Positions 35,258 through 46,687 of a DNA stretch of 64,000 bases are shown here, one piece after another (positions within the stretch are counted from its first letter, which is position 1; every line of letters begins with the position of its first letter). A program made the translations under genes and the position numbers. Below the pieces are notes generated by a model. That model saw only the letters and a program-made list of their open reading frames with translations, was not told where the DNA came from and did not search any database. The stretch spans positions 4,278,001-4,342,000 of the forward strand of contig NZ_CP028158.1 of the NCBI RefSeq assembly GCF_003030345.1. The letters are read 5' to 3'. The DNA is from Plantactinospora sp. BC1 (GTDB taxonomy: Bacteria > Actinomycetota > Actinomycetes > Mycobacteriales > Micromonosporaceae).

Positions 35258-37255
35258 TCACAGGGGTGCGGGCAGCGGCTCGCTGTGCAGCACGGCGAGC
35301 CGGGAGACCGCCCGGGTCAGCACCACGTAGAGCCGGTGCAGGCCGCGCGGTTCCGCCGCCACGATCCGGGCCGGCTCGACCACGATCACGTGGTCGTACT
35401 CCAGACCCTTGGCCAGGGTGGCCGGCACGACGGTGACCCGGCAGGCGGTCTCGACCTCGTCGGCGGTGCCGGTCGGGATGCCGGCGGCGGTCAGCGCCGC
35501 GCGCAGCCCGTCCGTCTCGGCCTCGGCGGCGATCACCGCGATCGAACCGTCGTGGGCCAGCGCCGCCCGCACCTCGGCCACCGTCGCCGCCGCCAGGTCG
35601 GGCACGGTACGGATCTCCAGCGCGCCGTCCGAGCGGAGCGACTCCGCCGGCGGTACCTCCACGGCCAGCGCCGGCAGCAGCCGGTTGGCCAGCGCGAGCA
35701 CCGCCGCCGGCACCCGGAAGCCCATGGTCAGCGGCACCACCGAGGCGTCCGGCTTGCCGAGGTGCCGCAGCGTCTCCCGCCAGTCGGTGGCGGCCCACGG
35801 CGCGGTGCCCTGGGCGAGGTCGCCGAGGAGGGTGACCGAGCCGTGCTCGCTGCGCCGGGCGATCACCCGGCACTGCATCGGGGAGAGGTCCTGGGCCTCG
35901 TCGACCACCACGTGCCCGAAGCTGGGCACCCGCTCGACCAGCCCGGCCGCCTCGTCGACGAGTACGGCGTCGGCGGCGGTCCACTTCGTCGCCCTCGGGG
36001 TACGGGGCGGCTTGGGCCAGCTCAGCAGGGCCTGCTCGGCCTCGGTGAGCAGCCCGTCGGCGGCGGCGGCCAGCGCCTCGGGGTCGGCCAGCAGCCGGTG
36101 TACCAGCCCGTCCGGGGTGACCGCCGGCCAGCAGTGGTCGAGGAACTCGGTGACCGGCCCGCACCGGCCCATCCGGCGCAGCCAGCTCTCGCCGGGCGAG
36201 TCGCCCCGGCGGGCCTCCGACTGTCGTTGCAGCAGGCCGACGACCCGGGCGCGGACCCGTTCCCGGCCGGTGGCGTACGGCAGCCCCTCCCGGCGGGCCT
36301 CCTCGACGACCCGGCGCAGCGCCTCCGCCGTGATCCGCCACCGGTACGAGCCGTCGGAGACCACCATCGGCTCCTCAGGTGCCCGCACCTGCCCGGCCAG
36401 CGCCCGGCGCAGCACCTCGGCCATCCGGGGATCGTGCTTCAGCGCGGCGGTCGCCGGGGGGTCCACGGCACGTACCGGGGTGCCGAGCAGGTCCTCCACG
36501 GTCGCCTGGGTCACCTCGACCTCGCCGAGCGCCGGCAGTACCGCCGAGATGTACGACAGGAACGCCCGGTTCGGCCCGACGACGAGTACCCCGGACCGGC
36601 GCAGCCGCTCCCGGTGCAGGTAGAGCAGGTACGCGGCCCGGTGCAGCCCGACCGCCGTCTTCCCGGTCCCGGGCGCACCCTGTACGCAGATCGAGTCGGC
36701 CAGGTCGGCCCGGACCAGCTCGTCCTGCTCGGGTTGGATGGTGGCGACGATGTCCCGCATCGGCCCGACCCGGGGGCGTTCGATCTCGGCGGTCAGGATC
36801 CGGCTGGCGGTGCCGTACTCCTGCCCCCGGTCGAGGTGTTCGTCCTCGAAGCTGGTGAGCTGGCCGGCGCCGAAGCCGAACCGCCGCCGGACCCGTACCC
36901 CCTGCGGGTCCCGGACGGTGGCCCGGTAGAACGAGCGGGAGATCGGGGCCCGCCAGTCCAGCACCATCGGCTCGCCGGTCGGGTCGGTGACGTGCCGCCG
37001 CCCGATGTGGTGGTTGGCGTCGGCGAAGTCGAGGCGGCCGAAGAAGAGCGGGGTGTTCGGGTCGTCGGCGAGTTCGGCGACCCGTCGGGAGAGGGTCCGG
37101 CCGAGCGTCTCGGCCGCGTACGCGTCACCGGCGACGTCCTGACCGGTCGCGAAGAGCGACTCGGCGTGCTCCCGCATCCGCCGCAGGGCGGCCCGGGAGG
37201 CGGCCAGGTGTGCGCGTTCGTGTTCCAGGTCGGTGTCGAGGTCCTGTGCGGGCAT
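35258..37255 (-). CDS. HelD/HelR-type UvrD-family helicase
   Basis: A 665-residue superfamily 1 ATPase. The N-terminal coiled coil (about 5-60) precedes GRLDFADANHHIGRRHV, YRATVRDPQGV and RRRFGF segments that mark HelD proteins; Walker A is GAPGTGKT (193-200), Walker B VVVDEAQDLS, then LLGDLAQGT and a C-terminal KGLEYDHVIVVEPA motif. HelD proteins bind RNA polymerase and free stalled complexes; the HelR subgroup gives tolerance to rifamycins. ATG at 37255; in-frame starts upstream are possible. I see no rifamycin-associated palindrome in the 162 bases upstream, so induction by rifamycin is not supported. Confidence 0.87.
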   Translation of the reverse strand: MPAQDLDTDLEHERAHLAASRAALRRMREHAESLFATGQDVAGDAYAAETLGRTLSRRVAELADDPNTPLFFGRLDFADANHHIGRRHVTDPTGEPMVLDWRAPISRSFYRATVRDPQGVRVRRRFGFGAGQLTSFEDEHLDRGQEYGTASRILTAEIERPRVGPMRDIVATIQPEQDELVRADLADSICVQGAPGTGKTAVGLHRAAYLLYLHRERLRRSGVLVVGPNRAFLSYISAVLPALGEVEVTQATVEDLLGTPVRAVDPPATAALKHDPRMAEVLRRALAGQVRAPEEPMVVSDGSYRWRITAEALRRVVEEARREGLPYATGRERVRARVVGLLQRQSEARRGDSPGESWLRRMGRCGPVTEFLDHCWPAVTPDGLVHRLLADPEALAAAADGLLTEAEQALLSWPKPPRTPRATKWTAADAVLVDEAAGLVERVPSFGHVVVDEAQDLSPMQCRVIARRSEHGSVTLLGDLAQGTAPWAATDWRETLRHLGKPDASVVPLTMGFRVPAAVLALANRLLPALAVEVPPAESLRSDGALEIRTVPDLAAATVAEVRAALAHDGSIAVIAAEAETDGLRAALTAAGIPTGTADEVETACRVTVVPATLAKGLEYDHVIVVEPARIVAAEPRGLHRLYVVLTRAVSRLAVLHSEPLPAPL

Positions 37256-37417
37256 GCTGGTTTCCCATCGGCGCGTCGGCGCGTCGGCTGCTCGCTCGCG
37301 TGTCCGGGGGCGGATGGCCGGCACCCGGCGCGGGGACGTCCGCTGCGGTGCTTTCTCACCTCGGCCGTCAAGCGGCCAATGAGCCTACCTGCGGCTGGGT
37401 CGGGGTTCCAGCGAATT

Positions 37418-38833
37418 TCACCCGCCGCGCCGGCCGGACCGCCGGCCGGGTGTGCCTGCCAGCATGTCGGCCGGAGTGAAGGTGCGGACCTCCGGGTGCC
37501 CGGCCAGCGTCTCGTCGCCACCGCCGCGCGACCAGAACCCGAAGGTGAGGCCGGCCGGTCCGGGCGGCGGCAGGTGGCCGGCCCGGCGCCGCAGGTCGGT
37601 CAGGTCGCGCAGGGTGAGCGGCCTGGTCTGCCAGCGGGCCTCGCCGACGAGTACGGGATCGTCGCCGGCCAGGCCGAGCACGTCGATCTCGACGGTTTCG
37701 TCCTTCCACCAGCGGCCGACCACCGTCTCGGCGGGCAGCGCACCCGTGGCCACCAGATGCTGGGCGTGCTCCCGGGCGGCCGCCTCGAAGACCCGGGCGA
37801 GGTGTGTCTGCCACCGCCCCCAGGTGCGTCGCCGGACCGCGGGCCCCTGCCCGCCGTCGATGAGGTCGGCGTCGTCGCGGAGCACGGCGAACCAGTACGC
37901 GAGGTAGTCGTCGGCGATCTCGTACATCGGGTCGGCCGAGCCGCCCGCGCCGATCGGGCGTACCGCCCGGACGTAGCCGGCCCGGCGCAGCCGGTCGAGG
38001 GTGTAGTCGATCCGTTGCTGGGCCCGGCCGGCGATCCGGGACCGTCGCCGGGCGCCGCCGGCCATCGCGGTCAGCACCCGCTCGTAGCCGCCCCGCCAGT
38101 CGAGGTCCTCGGAGAGGATGTCCGGCGCGTCCCGCAGCAGCAGGCCACCGGGAGTGAAGGCCAACTCGTGCAGGTTCTCCTCGGTGGAGCGCCCTGTCGA
38201 CCACCTGCTCAGGTGCAGCGGGTAGCCGCCGCAGGCCGCGTACGCCTCAAGGAACTGCTCGGGAGCCAGGTCGGGCAGGAACGCCCGGGCGTCCAGCAGG
38301 GGGAACGGATCCATCCGGCGCTCGACGCCGGCCCGGCGGTGCAGTCCGCCCTGCGGGCCGAGCATCTGCTCCATCACCGCGACCGCCGACCCGGAGAGCA
38401 CCAGCAGCAGCCGTTGGTCGCGGACGTGGTTCTCCCAGACGGCGGAGACGGTGTCGGCGAAGTCGGCGTGCCCGCCGGTCAGCCGGGGCGCCTCGTCGAG
38501 CACCACGAGCAGCGGGGCGGTGCGGGCCAGCCGGGCGACGAACCGCAGCGCGGTCTCCCAGTCGGGGAAGGTCGCCGGGGCCAGGTCGGCCACCTCGTCG
38601 CCGAGCTGTTCGCGTAGCGCCTCGGCGAACCGGCGGAGCTGCCGGTCGTCGGCGTCCTGCCGGGTGGCGGTGAAGTAGACCGCCCGCTTCTCTCTGGCGA
38701 AGTGGGTGAGCAGGTAGGTCTTGCCGACCCGGCGGCGACCCCAGACCACGGCCAGCTCGGGATGTCCCTCGGTGGCCCGCTGCCAGGCCGAGGTCAGTTC
38801 GGCCAGTTCGGCCTTCCGGCCCACGATCGGCAT
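37418..38833 (-). CDS. AAA ATPase with C-terminal DUF234 nuclease-like domain
   Basis: A 471-residue protein of the archaeal-type ATPase group. P-loop GRRRVGKT (32-39), Walker B LLVVLDEAP (108-115) and sensor LVLSGSA (145-150) form the ATPase. A winged-helix region follows (about 240-300). The C-terminal DUF234 part (about 310-450) belongs to the PD-(D/E)xK nuclease-like fold: Glu350, Asp384 in EIDVLG and Glu398 in GEARW, where the usual ExK lysine is replaced by arginine (Arg400). ATG at 38833 begins eleven bases from a perfect 21-bp palindrome shared with the divergent ArsR gene. Function unknown; nuclease activity may be lost. Confidence 0.85.
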   Translation of the reverse strand: MPIVGRKAELAELTSAWQRATEGHPELAVVWGRRRVGKTYLLTHFAREKRAVYFTATRQDADDRQLRRFAEALREQLGDEVADLAPATFPDWETALRFVARLARTAPLLVVLDEAPRLTGGHADFADTVSAVWENHVRDQRLLLVLSGSAVAVMEQMLGPQGGLHRRAGVERRMDPFPLLDARAFLPDLAPEQFLEAYAACGGYPLHLSRWSTGRSTEENLHELAFTPGGLLLRDAPDILSEDLDWRGGYERVLTAMAGGARRRSRIAGRAQQRIDYTLDRLRRAGYVRAVRPIGAGGSADPMYEIADDYLAYWFAVLRDDADLIDGGQGPAVRRRTWGRWQTHLARVFEAAAREHAQHLVATGALPAETVVGRWWKDETVEIDVLGLAGDDPVLVGEARWQTRPLTLRDLTDLRRRAGHLPPPGPAGLTFGFWSRGGGDETLAGHPEVRTFTPADMLAGTPGRRSGRRGG

Positions 38834-38843
38834 GCGGCCAGTC

Positions 38844-38864
38844 TACTACAAACTGTTTGTAGTA
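38844..38864. promoter_or_regulatory. 21-bp perfect palindrome between the DUF234 ATPase and ArsR genes
   Basis: TACTACAAAC and GTTTGTAGTA flank a single central T at 38854. It begins eleven bases outside the ATPase start codon, in an AT-rich patch of otherwise GC-rich DNA. A strong operator candidate for the ArsR protein or for the ATPase itself. Confidence 0.8.
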
Positions 38865-38878
38865 CCGGCTGGTTGTGG

Positions 38879-38895
38879 TACGAACAGTTTGTGTA
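38879..38895. promoter_or_regulatory. Second, imperfect copy of the same operator
   Basis: TACGAACAGTTTGTGTA matches the core of the palindrome at 38844-38864 with a few changes. The centres (38854 and 38886) are 32 bp apart, about three helical turns, so proteins on the two sites would face the same side. Confidence 0.65.
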
Positions 38896-38942
38896 GCGGT
38901 GCCGGCCGGGTAGCTGCCGCCGGGCCGGCCGGAGGCGGAATC

Positions 38943-41748
<2,806 letters not shown>

Positions 41749-41754
41749 GCCGGG

Positions 41755-41770
41755 CGGCCCGGTCGGGCCG
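41755..41770. terminator. Hairpin between convergent genes
   Basis: CGGCCCG and CGGGCCG flank GT in the 31-base gap between mqnA and the serine hydrolase gene. Probably a two-way terminator. Confidence 0.5.
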
Positions 41771-41779
41771 GGCGGGGAC

Positions 41780-42736
41780 TCAGGTGGCGTCGGAGGCGGC
41801 GCGGAGCTGCCGGGCCACGTCCTCGCAGATCTTCGCCCCGTACGTGTAGCCGAGGTTGATCGCGTACCTGGTCTCCACCGCCATCGTCCAGCCGTCGCCG
41901 ATGGCCAGGCAGTTCACCGTGTACTTCTGCTCGCGCTGCCGGTCCACCCAGCCGTTCTTGACCGCGATGGTCTTCTGCTCGGCGGCCGGGAACGCCTTGC
42001 GGATGCCGAAGTTGCCGACCCCGCGCACCGCGCGCATCTCGTCGAGCAGCCACTTCGTCCACTTCGGCCCGGCGGCCCGGCCGTCGGCGATGCAGGCGCC
42101 CATCCGGGCGGTGTCCCGGGCCGAGAGCGCGGTCCGGCTCCAGCCGCCGTCGGCGGCCGGGCTGCTGTCGGTCAGGTCGCAGATGCTGATCAGTCGCTTG
42201 ATCGACGCCGTGCCGCCGTTGAGTTCGTAGAGGGTCTGCGCGGCGTTGTTGTCGCTGTCCCGGATCATGATCGAGACCTGGTTCATCCGGGTGTCGCTCG
42301 GGGTGTCGCCCTGCTCGGCGGCGCGACGGAGGAAGTCCGCGCCGATCCACGCCTTGATCATCGAGGCGGTCGGGTTGGTCTCGTCCATGTTGGCCGAACC
42401 GGAGATCTTGCCGGTCCGGGTGTCCATCAGCGCCCAGTTCCACCAGCCGTCTTTGTCGATCTTCACCTTGGCGGGCGCCACCGGCAGCGGCGGCAGTTCC
42501 GGGCTGGGGGTCGGGGTGGGCGTGCCGGGGCGGCCCGGGGTGGTGGCGGCCGGACCGGCCGGGCCGGACGGTTCGCCCCACTTGGCGGCGGCGGTACTCG
42601 CGAACGGCGAGCCCGGCATCAGCCGGAGCCCGACCAGCACCAGCACCAAGAGCACGCCCGCGATCAGGGTGAGCCGGAGCAGGGTGGACCGGTTGGACCG
42701 GGCCCGCCGCTCGGCGGCGCGTTCGTCGGCACCCAT
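41780..42736 (-). CDS. Membrane-anchored serine hydrolase, class A beta-lactamase-like (copy 2)
   Basis: A 318-residue protein with a basic N-terminus, one membrane helix (about 21-42), a Pro/Thr-rich linker (to about 90) and a class A-like hydrolase domain: SMIK (S-x-x-K), SDN in RDSDNNAAQ and KNGW where K-T-G is usual. Probably faces outside. It overlaps the stop of a related gene as TGATG, so the two are a coupled tandem pair. True beta-lactamase activity is doubtful because I could not place the omega-loop Glu; a role in wall remodelling is an alternative. Confidence 0.82.
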   Translation of the reverse strand: MGADERAAERRARSNRSTLLRLTLIAGVLLVLVLVGLRLMPGSPFASTAAAKWGEPSGPAGPAATTPGRPGTPTPTPSPELPPLPVAPAKVKIDKDGWWNWALMDTRTGKISGSANMDETNPTASMIKAWIGADFLRRAAEQGDTPSDTRMNQVSIMIRDSDNNAAQTLYELNGGTASIKRLISICDLTDSSPAADGGWSRTALSARDTARMGACIADGRAAGPKWTKWLLDEMRAVRGVGNFGIRKAFPAAEQKTIAVKNGWVDRQREQKYTVNCLAIGDGWTMAVETRYAINLGYTYGAKICEDVARQLRAASDAT

Positions 42737-43695
42737 CAGGACTGCCCCGCCGTCAGCGGCATCGGGACCTTCAGCACGGCGCCGGGCTGCGGGGTGGTGA
42801 GTTGGCTGGCCACGCTGGCGCAGACGTCGGCGCCGTAGTCGAGGCCCTTGCGGCCGGAGTATCGGGTCATCACGGAGAGTACCCAGTCGTCGCTGACGGC
42901 CAGGCAGTTCAGGTGCCACTTGCCGTCAGCGTTGATCAGCGTCCAGCCGTTCTTGATGCCGACCGGGCCCTGCGCCAGGACCCCCTCGGAGAGCCCGTCG
43001 ATGATGCCCCAGCGCCCGCCGCCCTGCTTGAGCTTCTGATCCCTCGCGGAGGTCGTGCCGCGCACCTTGGTCATCTCGTCCAGCACCCACTTGGTCCACT
43101 TCGGTCCGGCGGCCGTGCCGTCCTTGATGCACTCTCCCATCCGCACCGCGTCCCGAGGGGACATTTCGGTATAACTCCACCAAACAGAACTTTCCCCCGG
43201 TGGTACCACCTTGCGGGTGTCGGTGAGCTGGCACATCTTGATCAGGCGGTCCACCACCGCGCCCCGGCCACCCCTGTTGTAGAGCGTCTCGGCCGAGTCG
43301 TCGTTGCTGTCCCGGATCGCCGTGCTGGCCATCTTCAGCGTCCCCGAGGGAGGCGTCTTGTCGCCGAGCCGGCGGAGGTAGTCCGAGACGATCCAGACCT
43401 TGATCATCGACTCGGTCGAGTTGGTCGAGGTCATGTTCTTGGAGCCGGAGATCTTGCCGCTCTCCCGGTCGAGCAGGGCCCAGCCGAGGAAGCCGTCCAC
43501 CCCCTTCACCGTCACCGGGGCGGCGGCCAGGGTCGGCGGCGGCGGCGCGGACGGCTCGATCCCGACGGGCGCCTCCTCGGCCGAGGACGTGCTCCCGCCG
43601 GAGTCGGCCAGCCGGGCGTACGCGGCGGGCACGAGCAACAGGCCGCCAAGCACGACTGTCGTGATGGCGAGCACCAGGGTCACGCGGGGACGCAT
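42736..43695 (-). CDS. Exported serine hydrolase, class A beta-lactamase-like (copy 1)
   Basis: A 319-residue relative of the downstream gene product. N-terminal hydrophobic helix (about 5-27), short Ser/Pro linker, then the same domain: SMIK, SND in RDSNDDSAETLY (Asn and Asp swapped relative to the SDN of its partner) and KNGW. The shared MGxCIxDGxAAGPKWTKWxLDEM stretch shows that the two genes are a tandem duplication. ATG at 43695 gives a clean signal sequence; an upstream in-frame extension reads through non-coding-looking DNA. Confidence 0.8.
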   Translation of the reverse strand: MRPRVTLVLAITTVVLGGLLLVPAAYARLADSGGSTSSAEEAPVGIEPSAPPPPTLAAAPVTVKGVDGFLGWALLDRESGKISGSKNMTSTNSTESMIKVWIVSDYLRRLGDKTPPSGTLKMASTAIRDSNDDSAETLYNRGGRGAVVDRLIKMCQLTDTRKVVPPGESSVWWSYTEMSPRDAVRMGECIKDGTAAGPKWTKWVLDEMTKVRGTTSARDQKLKQGGGRWGIIDGLSEGVLAQGPVGIKNGWTLINADGKWHLNCLAVSDDWVLSVMTRYSGRKGLDYGADVCASVASQLTTPQPGAVLKVPMPLTAGQS

Positions 43696-44053
43696 GAGGA
43701 TGGGGCTCCAAGGGTGAAGGCCGGGGGGCCGCTGTGTCCAGGGCGCTGTGCGGTGTGACTGTGGGTCGGCGGCGCCTCCGCCAGCCCCACACCGGCGGTC
43801 TGCTCCGCGTCCGGACTGCCGGGGGAGGCGGCAGTACGGGAACGGGGGAAAGTTTACGTGGCCGGGTCCAATCCGCCAGATGGTGAAGCCCGGGAGTCTT
43901 CCGATGTCGCCCTGAAATGACCGCTTATGTGGTAATAGATGGCGAATATTTGGACCGATGTGACCAGGCTCATTCACCCATCAGTGCGGACATTTGGTGC
44001 GGGGCGCCGGCCCAGCTCAGCGGCCGGTCTGGGCGGCATTTCTATTACACATC
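43696..44053. other. Intergenic region between serine hydrolase and paa genes
   Basis: About 360 bases with no credible gene. The part from 43860 onward is visibly less GC-rich than its surroundings and holds the divergent promoters. GCCCAG and CTGGGC (near 44011-44035) could pair. Nothing else is recognised. Confidence 0.5.
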
Positions 44054-44082
44054 TTGGTTACTGACTAGTTGAGCTGTAACAC
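44054..44082 (+). promoter_or_regulatory. Candidate leaderless promoter of the paa operon
   Basis: TTGGTT (44054-44059), a 17-bp spacer and TAACAC (44077-44082) end exactly seven bases before a GTG in frame with PaaA. The spacing is right for a sigma-70-type promoter whose transcript begins at the start codon. Confidence 0.55.
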
Positions 44083-44089
44083 TTGCTGC

Positions 44090-45160
44090 GTGTACGGACA
44101 TGACTTCCCGGTCCCGGATGACGGAACCGCCGGCGGCCTGCTCGATCAGGTCGAGGCGGCGGAGGTGGCGCTGCGGGCGGCCGCCGACCGTGGCCGTCCC
44201 GGCACCGACCCGGCCACCGACACCGACCCGCAGGACTACTTCACCGCCCTGATCGGCGCCGACCAGAAGATCGAGCCCCGGGACTGGATGCCGGAGGCGT
44301 ACCGGAAGACGCTGATCCGGCAGATCGCCCAGCACGCCCACTCCGAGATCATCGGCATGCAGCCGGAGGGCAACTGGATCAGCCGCGCCCCCTCGCTCAA
44401 GCGCAAGGCGATCCTGCTCGCCAAGGTGCAGGACGAGGCCGGGCACGGGCTCTACCTCTACGCCGCCGCCGAGACCCTCGGGGTGAGCCGGGACAAACTC
44501 GTCGAGCTGCTGCTCGCCGGTCGCCAGAAATACAGCTCGATCTTCAACTACCCGACGCTGACCTGGGCCGACGTCGGCGCCATCGGCTGGCTGGTGGACG
44601 GCGCCGCGATCGTCAACCAGGTACCGCTGTGCCGCTGCTCGTACGGGCCGTACGCCCGGGCGATGATCCGGATCTGCAAGGAGGAGTCCTTCCACCAGCG
44701 GCAGGGCTACGAGATCCTACACACCCTCGCGCACGGCACCCCGGAGCAGCACGCGATGGCCCAGGACGCGGTGGACCGCTGGTGGTACCCGTCGCTGGCG
44801 ATGTTCGGCCCGCCGGACGGTGACTCGACGCACTCCCAGCAGTCGATGGCCTGGAAGATCAAGCGGTTCTCCAACGACGAGCTGCGGCAGCGCTTCGTCG
44901 ACATGTGCGTGCAGCAGGCCGGCGTGCTCGGCCTCACCCTGCCCGACCCCGACCTGCGGTGGAACGAGTCCCGGCAGGCGCACGACTACACCCAGCCCGA
45001 CTACGCCGAGCTGATGCGGGTGATCTCCGGCGACGGGCCGTGCAACCGGCAACGGATCGCACACCGCCGCCGGGCGGACGCCGACGGGGCCTGGGTGCGC
45101 GAGGCCGCCGAGGCGTACGCGGCCAAGCGGGCCGCCGAGCGTACGGCGGTGCCGGCGTGA
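44090..45160 (+). CDS. paaA: Phenylacetyl-CoA 1,2-epoxidase subunit PaaA
   Basis: A 356-residue catalytic subunit of the phenylacetyl-CoA monooxygenase. The ferritin-like di-iron sequence is clear: [68 protein letters not shown] and [12 protein letters not shown] supply the Glu/His ligands. It ring-epoxidises phenylacetyl-CoA with PaaBC and electrons from PaaE. The N-terminus is about 60 residues longer than in E. coli PaaA and the true start is uncertain: GTG at 44090 was chosen because of the promoter seven bases upstream; a TTG at 44069 is also in frame. Confidence 0.93.
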   Translation: MYGHDFPVPDDGTAGGLLDQVEAAEVALRAAADRGRPGTDPATDTDPQDYFTALIGADQKIEPRDWMPEAYRKTLIRQIAQHAHSEIIGMQPEGNWISRAPSLKRKAILLAKVQDEAGHGLYLYAAAETLGVSRDKLVELLLAGRQKYSSIFNYPTLTWADVGAIGWLVDGAAIVNQVPLCRCSYGPYARAMIRICKEESFHQRQGYEILHTLAHGTPEQHAMAQDAVDRWWYPSLAMFGPPDGDSTHSQQSMAWKIKRFSNDELRQRFVDMCVQQAGVLGLTLPDPDLRWNESRQAHDYTQPDYAELMRVISGDGPCNRQRIAHRRRADADGAWVREAAEAYAAKRAAERTAVPA

Positions 45161-45459
45161 CCGCCCCGAGCCAGGGCCGGGCCGGCTGGCCGCTCTGGGA
45201 GGTCTTCGTCCGGGCCCGGCGCGGGCTGTCGCACACCCACGTCGGCAGCCTGCACGCCCCGGACGCCGAGCTGGCGCTGCGCAACGCCCGGGACCTCTAC
45301 ACCCGGCGCCAGGAGGGCGTCTCGATCTGGGTCGTACCGGCCGGGGCGATCACCGCCTCCAGCCCGGACGAGAAGGACGCCTTCTTCGAGCCCTCGGCCG
45401 ACAAGGTCTACCGGCACCCGACGTTCTATCCGGTACCCGACGGGGCGGCACACCTGTGA
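45157..45459 (+). CDS. paaB: Phenylacetyl-CoA epoxidase subunit PaaB
   Basis: A 100-residue structural subunit that bridges PaaAC dimers. The conserved run [41 protein letters not shown] and the [13 protein letters not shown] segment identify it. GTG start overlaps the paaA stop (GTGA); its stop overlaps paaC in the same manner. Confidence 0.95.
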   Translation: MTAPSQGRAGWPLWEVFVRARRGLSHTHVGSLHAPDAELALRNARDLYTRRQEGVSIWVVPAGAITASSPDEKDAFFEPSADKVYRHPTFYPVPDGAAHL

Positions 45460-46202
45460 ACACCACCGGCGCACCCGTACACACCACAGTGGACTACCTG
45501 CTCGGGCTCGGCGACGACGCGCTGGTCGCCGCCCAGCGGCTCGGCGAGTGGGTCACCGCCGCCCCGGAGCTGGAGGAGGACGTCGCGCTGGCCAACATCG
45601 CCCTGGACCAGCTCGGCGCCGCCCGGCTGCTGCTCAGCTACGCCGGGGAGCTGGAGGGGGCGGGCCGGGACGAGGACGCGCTGGCATTCCTGCGCACCGA
45701 CCGGGAGTACCGCAACTGCCTGCTGGTCGAGCTGCCGAACGGCGACTTCGCGTTCACGATGGCGAAGCTGCTCTTCCTGTCGGCGTACCAGCTCCCGCTC
45801 TACACCGCGTTGAGCGGCTGCGCCGACGAGCGGCTGGCCGCCATCGCCGGCAAGGCCCGCAAGGAGGTCGCCTACCACCTCGACCACGCCGGCCTCTGGA
45901 CGGTACGCCTCGGCGACGGCACCGAGGAGTCGCACCGGCGGATGCGGGCGGCGGTCGAGGAGCTGTGGCCGTACACCGGTGAACTGTTCGTGGCCGACCC
46001 GGCCGCGCCGGTCGACCCGGCCGGGCTGCGCGCCGCCTTCCTGGCGAACGTCGAGCCGGTGCTGGAGACCGCGACGCTGCCGCGCCCGGCCGACGGCTGG
46101 GGGCCGACCGGCGGCCGGGCCGGGCTGCACACCGAGCACCTCTCCTACCTGCTCGCCGAAATGCAGGTGCTGCACCGGGCGCATCCGGGAGCCCGTTGGT
46201 GA
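45456..46202 (+). CDS. paaC: Phenylacetyl-CoA epoxidase subunit PaaC
   Basis: A 248-residue ferritin-like subunit that pairs with PaaA but lacks a full metal site. Family features: LGDDALVAAQRLGEWVTAAPELEEDVALANIALDQLGAARLLL, FLRTDREYRNCLLVELPNGDFAFTMAKLLFLSAYQ and GKARKEVAYHLDHAG. GTG start coupled to paaB (GTGA). Confidence 0.95.
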   Translation: MNTTGAPVHTTVDYLLGLGDDALVAAQRLGEWVTAAPELEEDVALANIALDQLGAARLLLSYAGELEGAGRDEDALAFLRTDREYRNCLLVELPNGDFAFTMAKLLFLSAYQLPLYTALSGCADERLAAIAGKARKEVAYHLDHAGLWTVRLGDGTEESHRRMRAAVEELWPYTGELFVADPAAPVDPAGLRAAFLANVEPVLETATLPRPADGWGPTGGRAGLHTEHLSYLLAEMQVLHRAHPGARW

Positions 46203-46687
46203 GCGCGGCCGGATCCTCGCCGGCCCGCCGGGCCGCGGCGGCGGTGGTCGACCCCGAACTGCGGGTGCTGACCATCGAGGACCTCGGCGTGCTGCGGGAC
46301 GTGACCGAGGACCCGGCGACCGGACGGGTCACCGTGACCATCACCCCGACCTACACCGGCTGCCCGGCGATGGACGTGATCCGGGCCGACATCCGGGCCG
46401 CGCTGGCCGCCGCCGGGCATCCGGAGGCCGAGGTCGTCACCGTCTTCGCCCCGGCCTGGACCACCGACTGGATCTCCGAGGCCGGTCGGGCCAAGCTGGC
46501 CGCCGCCGGGATCGCCCCGCCGGGGCCGGCGGGCGGTCGCCCCGTCCCGGTCACCCTGAGCGTCCGCTGCCCGCACTGCGGTGCCGCCGACACCGAACAG
46601 GTCAGCCGGTTCGGCTCGACCGCCTGCAAGTCGCTGTGGCGGTGCCGGGCCTGTCGGGAACCCTTCGACCATCTGAGGGCGTTTTGA
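46199..46687 (+). CDS. paaD: PaaD, iron-sulfur assembly-type protein of the phenylacetate pathway
   Basis: A 162-residue protein with a DUF59/MIP18 domain (VVDPELRVLTIEDLGVLRDV, TYTGCPAMDVI) and a C-terminal zinc-ribbon (CPHC and CRAC). PaaD is thought to help mature iron-sulfur or metal centres of the epoxidase system. The GTG start overlaps the paaC stop, and the paaE TTG overlaps its own stop. Confidence 0.93.
   Translation: MSAAGSSPARRAAAAVVDPELRVLTIEDLGVLRDVTEDPATGRVTVTITPTYTGCPAMDVIRADIRAALAAAGHPEAEVVTVFAPAWTTDWISEAGRAKLAAAGIAPPGPAGGRPVPVTLSVRCPHCGAADTEQVSRFGSTACKSLWRCRACREPFDHLRAF

Noticed and set aside
37256-37417. Rifamycin-associated element upstream of the HelD-type gene
   Set aside because: No GGGGCTTGCGGCAAGCCCC-like palindrome is present in this stretch.
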